A stretch of DNA of 21,394 nucleotides, from assembly GCA_900763035.1 (NCBI GenBank), contig CAAFIS010000188.1:1-21394 (forward strand), written 5' to 3'. The stretch is from Clostridia bacterium. Its GTDB lineage: Bacteria; Bacillota; Clostridia; Oscillospirales; Acutalibacteraceae. The notes beneath the pieces are model-generated. The model was not told the origin of the DNA and ran no database searches. It was given only the letters and a program-made list of their open reading frames with translations. Position numbers and translations under genes: made by a program. Below are positions 13,360 through 21,370 of the stretch, piece after piece (within the stretch, counting starts at the first letter, position 1; each line of letters opens with the position of its first letter).

Positions 13360-14727
13360 TCAGCCCTCCTTCTTCGCGCGGGCGGCAGCCGCGCGGCGCT
13401 CTGCCGCGACGGCGGCGCGCGCATACTTGAAGCTTTGTGTCAGGCGGCGTTTCGCCGGGCAGACGACCGTGCAGCAGCCGCATTCGATGCATTCCATGCC
13501 GCCGAGCCGCTCGTAGGCCGCAAGGTCACCGCTGTCGGCTTTTTTCGCCAGCTCGGCGGGCACCAGCCGCTCCGGGCAGGCGCGCACGCACCGCCCGCAG
13601 CGGATGCACGCCGTCGGCTCCCACGCGGCCACCTCATCATGGCACAGCAGCAGGAGCGACGACGACGTTTTGACGACCGGCACGTCCAGATCGGGCAGGG
13701 CGATGCCCATCATCGGCCCGCCGGACACGATCTTTTCCGGCTGCGCGCCCGGCTTGATGCCGCCGGCCGCCTCCAGCACCTCGCGGTGGCTGCTGCCGGT
13801 GGGCACGCGCAGGTTGCAGGGCGCGGCCGCGCCGTCGCCCGTCACGGTCATGACCGTGGCGATCTGCGGCACGCGGCGGCACACCGCCAGACAGATCGAG
13901 ATGATGGTGGACACGTTGAGCACGATGCAGCCCGCCGCGATCGGCAGACGGCTGGAACAGATATCCCGCCCCGTGACGGCGTGGATCAGCATACGCTCGC
14001 CGCCCTGCGGATATTTCGTCTTCAGGCGCTGCACGCGCACGCGCTCGTGCGTGCGCGCCTGCGCGGTCAGCCGGGCGATCGCCTCCGGCTTGTTATCCTC
14101 GATCGCGATGACGCCCTGCGCCTTGGGGAACAGCCGCAGCACCACGTCCAGCCCCGCGAGCAGCCGCTCCGGCTGCTCCAGCATCAGGCGCAGGTCGCTG
14201 GTCAGATACGGCTCGCATTCCGCACCGTTGACGATCACGGTGTCCGGCTCCTGACCGGGCTTGACGGTCAGCTTGACGTGCGTCGGGAAGCCCGCGCCGC
14301 CCTGCCCGACGATGCCCGCGTCGCGGATCGCGGAAAGGATCTCGTCCGCCGTCATGTCCGCCGGATCGCGCGGCGTGTCGAAGCCGTCGACCGGGGTAAA
14401 CTGCCCGTCGTTCTCGATCGCGACGGCATCCGTTTCCCGCCCGGCGGCAGTGCGCACGCGGCGGATCTCCCTGACCGTCCCGGACACGGCGCTGCAGATC
14501 GCCGCGCTGACGAAACCGTCCGGCGCGGCGATCGGTTGGCCGACCAGCACACGGTCGCCGGGCGCGACGACCGGCACCGCCGGTGCGCCGATGTGCTGCG
14601 ACAGCGGATATACCGCTTCGCCTTTCGGCAAAAACGGACGGATAGGCGCTGCGCTCGTCAGCGACTTGCCGTCCTCCTCCGGGTGTATCCCGCCGCGAAA
14701 GCTGCGGGTGCGCGTATCAGATCGCAT
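13360..14727 (-). CDS. rnfC: Rnf electron transport complex subunit C (NADH/FMN, two [4Fe-4S])
   Basis: The 455-residue cytoplasmic subunit is the NAD-reactive end of Rnf. It shows the HPEED-type N-terminus, the NADH/FMN-binding GQGGAGFPTHVKL (141-153) and VNGAECEPYL (166-175) of the complex I 51-kDa family, an SLBB-type region (about 300-330), and two cluster motifs. Cys374/377/380/384 form one and Cys413/416/419/423 the other. ATG at 14727 has AGGGG 5 nt upstream. It is the first gene of the rnf operon. I see no convincing promoter in the repeat-filled gap before it. The C-terminus is short, without the Ala/Lys-rich repeats of proteobacterial RnfC. Confidence 0.95.
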   Translation of the reverse strand: MRSDTRTRSFRGGIHPEEDGKSLTSAAPIRPFLPKGEAVYPLSQHIGAPAVPVVAPGDRVLVGQPIAAPDGFVSAAICSAVSGTVREIRRVRTAAGRETDAVAIENDGQFTPVDGFDTPRDPADMTADEILSAIRDAGIVGQGGAGFPTHVKLTVKPGQEPDTVIVNGAECEPYLTSDLRLMLEQPERLLAGLDVVLRLFPKAQGVIAIEDNKPEAIARLTAQARTHERVRVQRLKTKYPQGGERMLIHAVTGRDICSSRLPIAAGCIVLNVSTIISICLAVCRRVPQIATVMTVTGDGAAAPCNLRVPTGSSHREVLEAAGGIKPGAQPEKIVSGGPMMGIALPDLDVPVVKTSSSLLLLCHDEVAAWEPTACIRCGRCVRACPERLVPAELAKKADSGDLAAYERLGGMECIECGCCTVVCPAKRRLTQSFKYARAAVAAERRAAAARAKKEG

Positions 14728-14768
14728 TTGATCCCCTCATCCGTTTTTTATTTGGGCAAAAGCATCGC

Positions 14769-15001
14769 CAGGGCGCGGTGCAGATACCAAAGGTGGCGGC
14801 TTACTTGGCCCGCGCCTAAAGATAAAGCCATCTCCGGAAAATGCCTGAAAGGCATTTTCGCAGGGCGCGGTGCAGATGTTAAAGATAGCGGTTTACTCGC
14901 TTCGCGCCCAAGGATAAAGCCATCTCCGGAAAATGCCTGAAGGGCATTTTCGCAGGGCGCGGTGTAGTTGCTTAAGATAGCAGCTTACTTGGTCCGCGCC
15001 C
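14769..15001 (-). repeat. Tandem array of a 92-bp unit at the 3' end of the parA gene
   Basis: Three copies are arranged with an exact 92-nt period: 14769-14860, 14861-14952 and a partial copy 14953-15001. Each begins (plus strand) with CAGGGCGCGGTG, and the full copies share GATAAAGCCATCTCCGGAAA near the end. Each copy holds a GC arm pair (GGGCGCGG with CCGCGCC/C, about 30 nt apart; weaker in the middle copy). The two full copies add a compact AAAATGCC/GGCATTTT hairpin at 14838-14858 and 14930-14950. The parA stop codon and its last four sense codons lie inside the partial copy. The other two copies keep a TAA at the same place. Copies differ mostly in the interior, so the duplication is not recent, or the unit is a dispersed element. 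No function is known. Confidence 0.85.
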
Positions 15002-15797
15002 GGTGGTGTATTTCTTCCGCCAACGCATAGAACTCCTGCGCGCTGCGGCTGGACGGCTTGAAGCTGCCGACGGGACGGCTGCTGTCCTGTGCCCACTCCA
15101 CGGTGCTGTCCACCCGTACGATGCTGTCGAACACCGGCACGCCGTCCATCGCGTGCAGCGCGTCCAGCGTCTGCCGATAGTAGTTCTTGCGCGTAGAGGC
15201 CTTCGTCAGCGCCACGCCCAGCAGGCTCAGCTGCGGGGCGAGCTGCTGCACGGCGGTAAAGAACTCGAACATATTCGCCAAGCCGAACAGCCCCCACGGG
15301 CTGGCTTCCACCGGCACGATCAGTCGGTCGGATGCGACGAGCAGGTTCATCACCCAGCCGCCGAGCGTCGGCGGCGCGTCCAGCAGGATATAATCGTATT
15401 TGCCGCTGTCGCGCACGGGCTGCAGGCACTTTTTCAGCACGAACTCCCGCTGCCATTTGGTGAACAGCTCGTACTCGATGCCGCTCATCAGCGTGGAGGA
15501 CGGGACCAGATCCAGTCCGGGATACGGCGTCGGCACGATGTAGCCGTCCGTCAGCGGCCGCTGCAGACGGATGGCGTGGTACAGGTTCTTTTCCTGCTGC
15601 GCCATCTCCAGCACCCGCTCCTCCGGGAAAAACGACAGGCTCAGATCCAGCTGCATATCCCCGTCGACCAGCAGCACGCGCTGCCCCTGCTGCGACAGGG
15701 CGTACCCCACGTTCGCACACGTGGTGGATTTGCCGCTGCCGCCCTTGTTGTTCGCAAAGCACAGCACCATGGTGTCGCGTTTTTCCTCATCGGCCAT
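14985..15797 (-). CDS. ParA/MinD-family ATPase (Soj-like) without ParB
   Basis: The 270-residue cytoplasmic protein has the deviant Walker A NNKGGSGKST (16-25, Lys18 and Lys23), the switch region LLVDGDMQLDLSLSF (42-56) and Walker B YDYILLDAPPTLGGW (134-148). The switch reads DGDMQ where Soj-type proteins usually have D-x-D-P-Q. It should form ATP-dependent dimers that bind DNA or another surface to position a cargo. No ParB or parS lies in the window, so it is an orphan ParA; chromosome, plasmid-derived or protein-cargo roles are possible. ATG at 15797 follows AAAGGAG by 9 nt. It lies 42 nt after lysC. Its last four sense codons and stop lie inside the 92-bp repeat. Confidence 0.9.
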   Translation of the reverse strand: MADEEKRDTMVLCFANNKGGSGKSTTCANVGYALSQQGQRVLLVDGDMQLDLSLSFFPEERVLEMAQQEKNLYHAIRLQRPLTDGYIVPTPYPGLDLVPSSTLMSGIEYELFTKWQREFVLKKCLQPVRDSGKYDYILLDAPPTLGGWVMNLLVASDRLIVPVEASPWGLFGLANMFEFFTAVQQLAPQLSLLGVALTKASTRKNYYRQTLDALHAMDGVPVFDSIVRVDSTVEWAQDSSRPVGSFKPSSRSAQEFYALAEEIHHRARTK

Positions 15798-15821
15798 AAC
15801 AGCACGCTCCTTTACGATCCT

Positions 15822-15837
15822 TGCCCGTTTTCGGGCA
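15822..15837. repeat. Short hairpin directly after the aspartate kinase gene
   Basis: TGCCCG-TTTT-CGGGCA lies 3 nt after the lysC stop. The T-rich flank is on the plus strand, so it would terminate plus-strand rather than minus-strand transcription. On the sense strand it is more likely a 3'-end stabiliser or weak attenuator before parA. Confidence 0.4.
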
Positions 15838-15839
15838 TT

Positions 15840-17045
15840 TTATTCACCGAAGAAGTGGCGGTGCACCGCGCTGACGGCACGGTCGGCATCCTCCTTCGCC
15901 ACAAGGACGGATACGCGGATCTCGCTCGACGAGATCATCTGGATGTTGATGTTCGCGTCGCTGAGCGCCTCGAACATCCCGGCGGCGACGCCCTCGTGCG
16001 TTTCCATCCCCGCGCCGACGATGGAGATCTTGGCCACATCGGTGTCGCAGCGCAGCTCTTTGGCACCCATCATCTCGCAGAACTCGGACAGGGCAGCGAC
16101 CGCCTCGTCGCCCATGCGGGACGGCACGGTGAACGCGATGTCCTTCGTCCCGTCACGGCCGACGGACTGCAGGATGTTGTCCACCGGCACGTGCGCCTTC
16201 GCCACGCGCGAGAACACCTTGAACGCGATGCCGGGGCTGTCCGGCAGCGCCACGACGGAGATGCGCGCCACGCTGTCGTCCTTCGCGACGCCTTTGATCA
16301 GCATTTTTTCCACTTTCGTGACCTCCTTGACCTTCGTTCCTTCCGCGGCCGTCATGCTGGAGAGCACCTCCAGCTCCACGTTGTACTTCTTTGCCATCTC
16401 GACCGACCGATTGTTGAGCACCTGTGCACCGGACGTGGCCAGCTCCAGCATCTCGTCATACGTGATCTCGGCCAATTTTTGTGCGCCCGCCACCTTGCGG
16501 GGATCGGCCGTGTACACGCCCTCCACGTCGGTATAGATCTGACACAGGTCCGCGCGCATGACCGAGGCGATCGCCACGGCGCTGGTGTCGGATCCGCCGC
16601 GCCCCAGCGTGGTGATATCGTCATAGCGGTTGATCCCCTGGAACCCCGCGACCACGACGATGCGCTTTTTGTCCAGCTCTGCGCGGATGCGCTCCGGCAT
16701 CACGCGCTTGATGCGTGCCGCACCGTAGGTGCTGTTCGTCGAAAAGCCGGCCTGCCAGCCCAGCAGCGACACCGCCGGGAAGCCCAGCGCCTCGATCGCC
16801 ATGGCCAGCAGCGCGATGCTGATCTGCTCGCCTGCCGCCATCAGCATATCCATCTCCCGCTTATTGGCGCGGGGATCGATCTCCTCTGCCTTGGCGATCA
16901 GGTCGTCGGTCGTGTCGCCCTGTGCGCTGACGACCACCACCACGTCGTTGCCCTGCTTATACGTGTTCGTCACGATCTCCGCCACGTGCATGACGCGGCG
17001 CGCGTCCGCTACCGAACTGCCGCCGAATTTTTGTACCACTAACAT
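15840..17045 (-). CDS. lysC: Aspartate kinase
   Basis: The 401-residue protein phosphorylates L-aspartate, the first step to lysine, threonine and methionine. Motifs are VQKFGGSSVAD (4-14), the GRGGSDTSA active-site loop, and YTDVEGVYTADPR for substrate binding. The C-terminal about 140 residues form two ACT domains, with LPDSPGIAFKVF and VGAGMETHEGVAAGMFEAL, the usual site of feedback inhibition by lysine and/or threonine. It is a stand-alone enzyme, not fused to homoserine dehydrogenase. ATG at 17045 follows GGGAG by 7 nt. It sits 52 nt after hom. Confidence 0.95.
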   Translation of the reverse strand: MLVVQKFGGSSVADARRVMHVAEIVTNTYKQGNDVVVVVSAQGDTTDDLIAKAEEIDPRANKREMDMLMAAGEQISIALLAMAIEALGFPAVSLLGWQAGFSTNSTYGAARIKRVMPERIRAELDKKRIVVVAGFQGINRYDDITTLGRGGSDTSAVAIASVMRADLCQIYTDVEGVYTADPRKVAGAQKLAEITYDEMLELATSGAQVLNNRSVEMAKKYNVELEVLSSMTAAEGTKVKEVTKVEKMLIKGVAKDDSVARISVVALPDSPGIAFKVFSRVAKAHVPVDNILQSVGRDGTKDIAFTVPSRMGDEAVAALSEFCEMMGAKELRCDTDVAKISIVGAGMETHEGVAAGMFEALSDANINIQMISSSEIRVSVLVAKEDADRAVSAVHRHFFGE

Positions 17046-17067
17046 ACGCAAGCTCCCTTCCGCTGCG

Positions 17068-17089
17068 CGGCCGGTCTGCCGACCGGCCG
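17068..17089. repeat. Intercistronic hairpin between hom and lysC
   Basis: CGGCCGGTC-4 nt-GACCGGCCG is a perfect 9-bp stem in the 52-nt gap, just before the lysC ribosome binding site. There is no T run. Similar short hairpins precede other starts in the window (7358, 9442, 21344). Confidence 0.45.
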
Positions 17090-17097
17090 TGCCGACC

Positions 17098-18336
17098 TCA
17101 ATGCATATAGATCCGCAGGGCGCGTACCAGACGCATCCCCTTGAAGGAGTCGAATTTCTCCGCCAGCAGATATTCCGGCATACACGGGGTGACGAACGCC
17201 ACCTCGTCCTCCGGCGCATCCGGCACGCTGACCATGCGCACATCGCCGAACGTGCGCCCGATCTGCACCAGCGCGCCCGCATCCTTTTCGCAGGTGAAGC
17301 GCACCAGCATGGCGGCCGGGGCCAGCCGGTGATCGCGCACGTAGCCCGGCTCCGCCGGGCCCCAGAACAGGGTCTTTCGTGCCGTCAGGTGCTTCGCCTC
17401 GTCGATGACGTCCGCCACGACGGCGCTGGCCGTGGGCAGCTTGCCCGCGCCGCGCCCGACGAACACCACGTCGCCGACGCTGTCGCCCCGCACCATGATG
17501 CCGTTATACACGTCGTCCACGTCCGCCAGCAGGTTGCCCTTGTACAGGATCATCGGCGCGACGAGGCAGTACAGCCGGCAGTCCTCCGTGCGGATGACCC
17601 GCCCGACCAGCTTGATCACGCCGCCCAGTGCCGCTGCGTAGGCAACGTCCTCCTGCGTCACCGCAGTGATGCCCTCGGTGTAGACTTCTTCCGGCGGGAC
17701 GCGCTTGCCGAAGGCGAGCGACGCGAGGATGCTCAGCTTGCGGCAGGCATCCGCGCCGCCGACGTCCGCCGATGGGTCGCGTTCTGCGTAGCCCAAGCGC
17801 TGCGCGAGCGACAGTGCCCCGTCGAACGACATATGCTCCCGGATCATCTTCGTCAGCATGAAGTTCGTCGTGCCGTTGAGGATGCCCGCGATCTCGAACA
17901 CCTCGTTGGCGGCCAGACACTGGTCGAGCGGCCGCAGGATCGGGATGCCGCCGCCGACGCTGGCCTCGAACAGAAAGTTCAGCCCGTTCTCCTTGGCGAT
18001 GGCCAGCAGCTCGTCGCCCTTCTCCGCCACCAGCTCTTTGTTGGAGGTGGCGACGCTCTTGCCGTGCTCCAAGCACGCGCGGACATAGTCGTAGGCCGGA
18101 TGCAGCCCGCCCATCGTTTCCACGACGATGCGGATGTCGTCATCCTGCAGGATATCGTCAAAGCTTTTGGTAAAGCGGTCGGCATACGGCAGCTCCGGGA
18201 ACTCGCGCAGATCCAAGATCCGCTTCACCGTGATCTTCTCTCCGGCTTTGGCCGCGATGCTCTGCGCGTTGCGCCACAGCACCTCCGCCACGCCGGAGCC
18301 GACGACACCGTGCCCCAATATCGCGATCGAGATCAT
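17098..18336 (-). CDS. hom: Homoserine dehydrogenase
   Basis: The 412-residue enzyme reduces aspartate semialdehyde to homoserine with NAD(P)H. It has the N-terminal dinucleotide motif ILGHGVVGSGV (6-16), the NKELVAEKG segment around 98-106, the substrate-domain motif ILNGTTNFML (about 150-160) and the C-terminal GRGAGKLPTASAVVADV. A short ACT-like region closes the protein, as in the common bacterial form of about 410-430 residues. The start at 18336 has AAGGAAGG about 9 nt upstream. It lies between the ACT protein and lysC, so two steps of the aspartate pathway are co-transcribed. Confidence 0.95.
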   Translation of the reverse strand: MISIAILGHGVVGSGVAEVLWRNAQSIAAKAGEKITVKRILDLREFPELPYADRFTKSFDDILQDDDIRIVVETMGGLHPAYDYVRACLEHGKSVATSNKELVAEKGDELLAIAKENGLNFLFEASVGGGIPILRPLDQCLAANEVFEIAGILNGTTNFMLTKMIREHMSFDGALSLAQRLGYAERDPSADVGGADACRKLSILASLAFGKRVPPEEVYTEGITAVTQEDVAYAAALGGVIKLVGRVIRTEDCRLYCLVAPMILYKGNLLADVDDVYNGIMVRGDSVGDVVFVGRGAGKLPTASAVVADVIDEAKHLTARKTLFWGPAEPGYVRDHRLAPAAMLVRFTCEKDAGALVQIGRTFGDVRMVSVPDAPEDEVAFVTPCMPEYLLAEKFDSFKGMRLVRALRIYMH

Positions 18337-18375
18337 TCGTTATATCCTTCCTTTGATCACGTTGCTTTTCTGCGG

Positions 18376-18843
18376 TCATTTATCCGTCACGCCGGACACG
18401 CGCCGCACGCCCTCGATCGTTTCGATCGAGCGCAGAAAATCGTCCACCGGCATCACCAGCTGATCGATCCGTGCGGATACCGAAGCGCTGGCCACGCCGC
18501 CCGAGGGGATGTTTTGGTTGACGGTCAGGATGTTCGCCCCCGCGCGGGCAAAGCCGTCCAGCACGCGGGAGATCACGCCCGGCACGTGCGTCAGCACCAG
18601 ATGCACCGTGATCGTGCGTCCCGCCGTTTCCTCGTCGTAGGGCATCACCGCGTCGCGGTATTTGTAAAATGCCGTGCGCGAGATGCCGGACAGCCGCACC
18701 GCCTCGGATACCGTGGCGGCCTGCCCGGTCTGCAGCAGCCGGTTCGCGTGCAGCGTGCGCAGGATGATCTCCGGCAGCACGCGGGTATCCACCAGCACCA
18801 GTTGGCGTTTTTCGCCCTCCGGCGCGTAGGACGCGCCGCTCAC
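18376..18843 (-). CDS. UPF0735 (PheB-like) ACT domain-containing protein
   Basis: The 155-residue protein matches the PheB/UPF0735 family. It has an N-terminal segment LVDTRVLPEIILRTLHANRLL (split at about 17-37), a helix-turn-helix-like SEAVRLSGISRTAFYKYRDAV (split at about 44-64) and a C-terminal ACT domain (about 77-150). It starts with GTG at 18843, overlapping the PBP stop as GTGA, with GAGG 7 nt upstream. The family is commonly linked to hom or to aromatic amino-acid genes and is presumed to sense an amino acid. It may regulate the hom-lysC branch here (inference). Confidence 0.9.
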   Translation of the reverse strand: MSGASYAPEGEKRQLVLVDTRVLPEIILRTLHANRLLQTGQAATVSEAVRLSGISRTAFYKYRDAVMPYDEETAGRTITVHLVLTHVPGVISRVLDGFARAGANILTVNQNIPSGGVASASVSARIDQLVMPVDDFLRSIETIEGVRRVSGVTDK

Positions 18844-21305
18844 GGCTGCGCCTCGCCGGCGGTCGTGCCGGTCGTCGCGGTCGTATCCGCCGCCGTGCTC
18901 TCGGTGGTGCCTGTCGCGCCGGTCGTGCCGGTCGTGCCGGTCGTGCCGGTCGTACCGGTCGTGTCCGCCGCCGTGCTGCCGGTCGAGGCGGCCGTCGTCG
19001 TGCCGGTCGGGGCCGGATCGGTCGTCCGCTCGCCGTTCTCGCCGATCGGGCGGCCGACGTGCTCCGTGCAGTATCCCGGCATGAAATCGTTTTTGTACGT
19101 GCCCATGTCGGTCTTGGGGCAGGCCTCCGTCGCCAGCATACCGGTCTTTTCGCAGTACAGGTACGAGCTTACGCCGCTCGGACGCTCCAGCTCCTTGATC
19201 TGCAGATCGCGGTGCAGGGCCTTCATCGCCTTGCTCCACAGCGTGCGCGAGTAATAGATCTGGTTGCCGGTCAGGTTTTTGTTGTCGTCATAGCCGAACC
19301 AGCTCGTCGCTACATAATACGGCGTGCCGCCCGCAAAATACACATCCTTTTTGCTTTCCGACGTACCGGTCTTGCAGAACAGCGGCCAGTCGCCCCACTC
19401 CTTGCCGGTGGTGCGCGCCGTGCCGTACTTGGCCACGCGCTCCATCAGCTTGAGCATGACATAGCAGCTTTGCGGATCGACCGCGATGGAGGACTTCTGT
19501 CCGCCGGTGAGCAGCGTCGTCGAGCTGTCCTCGTCCTCGCCCTGCGTGACCTTGATATAGGTATAGGGCTTGTTGTAGTAGCCGCCGCTGCTGTACACGC
19601 CGTAGGCCGCCGCCATCTCGCGCGCCGTGACACCGTCGGTGAAGGCGCCGAGCGCCATCGGCGCCAGTGCGATATCCGTCATGATCTGCCCGCCGGAGCC
19701 GCGCGCCTCGACGAGCGTCGAGATGCGGAAGGTGTTCGTGACATAGTCGAAGCTGGTCTGCGGCGTCAGATCCTGCACCAGACGCACCGCGACGGTGTTG
19801 AGCGATTCCTGCAGCGCATAGCCCAGCGTGAACCAGCCGTTGTCCGGCGTGGTGGTCTTTTGGTAGTTGTGCGGCCACTTTTTGCCGCCGACGATGATCG
19901 GTGCGTCATGCACCAGCGAGGAATAATGCACCTTGTTGAGGATGATCGACGGGCCGTAGGCCGACAGCGGCTTGATCGACGAACCGGGCGACCGCACCGA
20001 CTGCGTGGAGCGGTTGAGCACGCGGTTGGCCTCCTTCTGCCCGCGTCCGCCGATCGTAGCGATCACGCGGCCGGTGTTGTCGATGCAGAAAAACGCCGTC
20101 TGCGGATCGCCGTGCCCCTTTTTCGCGCCCGTTTCCGGATCGGTCGTCACGTCGTCCGCCGCCAGATGCTTCGGGAAATTGCTCTCGTCGGCATAGATGG
20201 CCTCCACGCGCTTCTGCAGCGCGGGGTTTTCCGCCGAGTAGATGTTCAGCCCGCCGTAGAACACGACGTTCTGCGCATAGGCGTAGGTGCAGCCCTTTTC
20301 TTCCATCAGGTCGGCGATGACGTCCTCGATCACCAGATCGACGTAATAGTCCTGCACCGACTGGTGGGTCGCGCCGTTTTTGAACACCAGCTCCTCATTG
20401 ACCGCTGCGACGTATTCGTCCCGCGTGATCATGCCAAGCTCGTACATTTTGCCGAGGATGGTCTTTTGGCGCTGCCGGACGTGCTCCGGATGGGCATAGG
20501 GGTCGTAATACGCCGGCTTGTTCGTGATGCTGGCCAGCACCGCGCATTCGGCCAGCGTCAGCTCGTTGACCTCTTTGCCGAAATAATACCGCGCGCCGAT
20601 GCCCACGCCCACCAGGTTGCCGGTCATGGGCATATTGTTCAGGTACCCCTCCAGCACCTGCTGCTTGGAGCTTTCGTTCTTCTCCAGCTCGATGGCGGTC
20701 AGGATCTCCGTCACCTTGCGCTTGATGCTGTGGTCGTCGTTCTGCGTCGTGATCTTGATCAGCTGCTGCGTGATCGTCGATCCGCCGAACTCCGTGGCGC
20801 CGATGTGGAACAGCCGGTTGAGCGCCAGATTGACCGTGGCCTTGACCGTGCGCATCCAATCCACGCCGTCGTGCTGCCAGAAGTTCTCGTCCTCGATCGC
20901 GATCACGGCGTTCTGCAGATCCACCGGGATGTCGGTCAGATCCGTCCATACCGAGTTGCCGCCCAGCAGGTTCTGGTACGGCTCCCATTCGCCTGCCGCG
21001 TTTTGCGTGAAGATGACCGAGCGCGTTTCCATCGACAGCTTGTCGAACTCCGGCAGGTATTCCTTCGCGTCGAAGTTGCGCACCACGTAGATCACCAGCA
21101 CGCTGCCGACGATGCACAGCGAGATCACCCCGACGAGGAACACCGTCAGGATCAGCTGCCAGAACCGGCGGCGCACCTTGCGGCGGCGCGCCTTGTCCTT
21201 TTCCGTCGGCCGCACGAGCGAGCGCAGCCATGCGCCCGCCCGTGACGGGAACGCGCACACGGCGCTTTTCAGCCGCGCGGCGAAGCTTTTTTTGTTTTGT
21301 GCCAT
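18840..21305 (-). CDS. Class A penicillin-binding protein (PBP1A-type), Thr-rich C-terminal tail
   Basis: The 821-residue bifunctional peptidoglycan synthase has a basic cytoplasmic N-terminus, one membrane segment (about 50-75), a GT51 glycosyltransferase domain with EDENFWQHDGVDW (138-150, catalytic Glu138) and GGSTITQQLIKI (174-185), and a transpeptidase domain with SxxK at Ser442-Lys445 (GSSIKP), SLN at 501-503 and KTGT at 645-648. Residues 760-815 form a low-complexity Thr/Gly/Ala tail with TGT repeats, probably a wall-facing spacer. ATG at 21305 is preceded by GGGAGG (11 nt) and a closer AGAGG. It is the first gene of the block in the window, and its stop overlaps the ACT gene. Confidence 0.95.
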   Translation of the reverse strand: MAQNKKSFAARLKSAVCAFPSRAGAWLRSLVRPTEKDKARRRKVRRRFWQLILTVFLVGVISLCIVGSVLVIYVVRNFDAKEYLPEFDKLSMETRSVIFTQNAAGEWEPYQNLLGGNSVWTDLTDIPVDLQNAVIAIEDENFWQHDGVDWMRTVKATVNLALNRLFHIGATEFGGSTITQQLIKITTQNDDHSIKRKVTEILTAIELEKNESSKQQVLEGYLNNMPMTGNLVGVGIGARYYFGKEVNELTLAECAVLASITNKPAYYDPYAHPEHVRQRQKTILGKMYELGMITRDEYVAAVNEELVFKNGATHQSVQDYYVDLVIEDVIADLMEEKGCTYAYAQNVVFYGGLNIYSAENPALQKRVEAIYADESNFPKHLAADDVTTDPETGAKKGHGDPQTAFFCIDNTGRVIATIGGRGQKEANRVLNRSTQSVRSPGSSIKPLSAYGPSIILNKVHYSSLVHDAPIIVGGKKWPHNYQKTTTPDNGWFTLGYALQESLNTVAVRLVQDLTPQTSFDYVTNTFRISTLVEARGSGGQIMTDIALAPMALGAFTDGVTAREMAAAYGVYSSGGYYNKPYTYIKVTQGEDEDSSTTLLTGGQKSSIAVDPQSCYVMLKLMERVAKYGTARTTGKEWGDWPLFCKTGTSESKKDVYFAGGTPYYVATSWFGYDDNKNLTGNQIYYSRTLWSKAMKALHRDLQIKELERPSGVSSYLYCEKTGMLATEACPKTDMGTYKNDFMPGYCTEHVGRPIGENGERTTDPAPTGTTTAASTGSTAADTTGTTGTTGTTGTTGATGTTESTAADTTATTGTTAGEAQP
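18912..18962. repeat. 9-bp tandem repeat inside the PBP C-terminal tail
   Basis: About five copies of GGTCGTGCC (plus strand), the last one GGTCGTACC, run in phase with the reading frame and encode the Thr-Gly-Thr repeats near residues 782-796. Such tracts can expand or contract by slippage. Because units are 9 bp, length changes would keep the frame. Confidence 0.8.
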
Positions 21306-21370
21306 GTCCTCTGTTTCCTCCCTTTGTCCGGACGCGTTCGGCCGCGGGCCGTCCTGCCCGCAGGTCGCAC

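Noticed and set aside
14769..15001. CRISPR array
   Set aside because: The 92-bp copies are contiguous with no unique spacers and no cas genes nearby; the 9-bp repeats at 18912-18962 are coding.
14985..15797. Plasmid or integrated-element partition locus
   Set aside because: There is no ParB, parS, replication gene, integrase or attachment-site repeat; the neighbours are chromosomal housekeeping genes.
15822..15844. Intrinsic terminator after lysC
   Set aside because: The T-rich flank is on the plus strand, and there is no plus-strand gene to end. On the sense strand no T run follows the hairpin.
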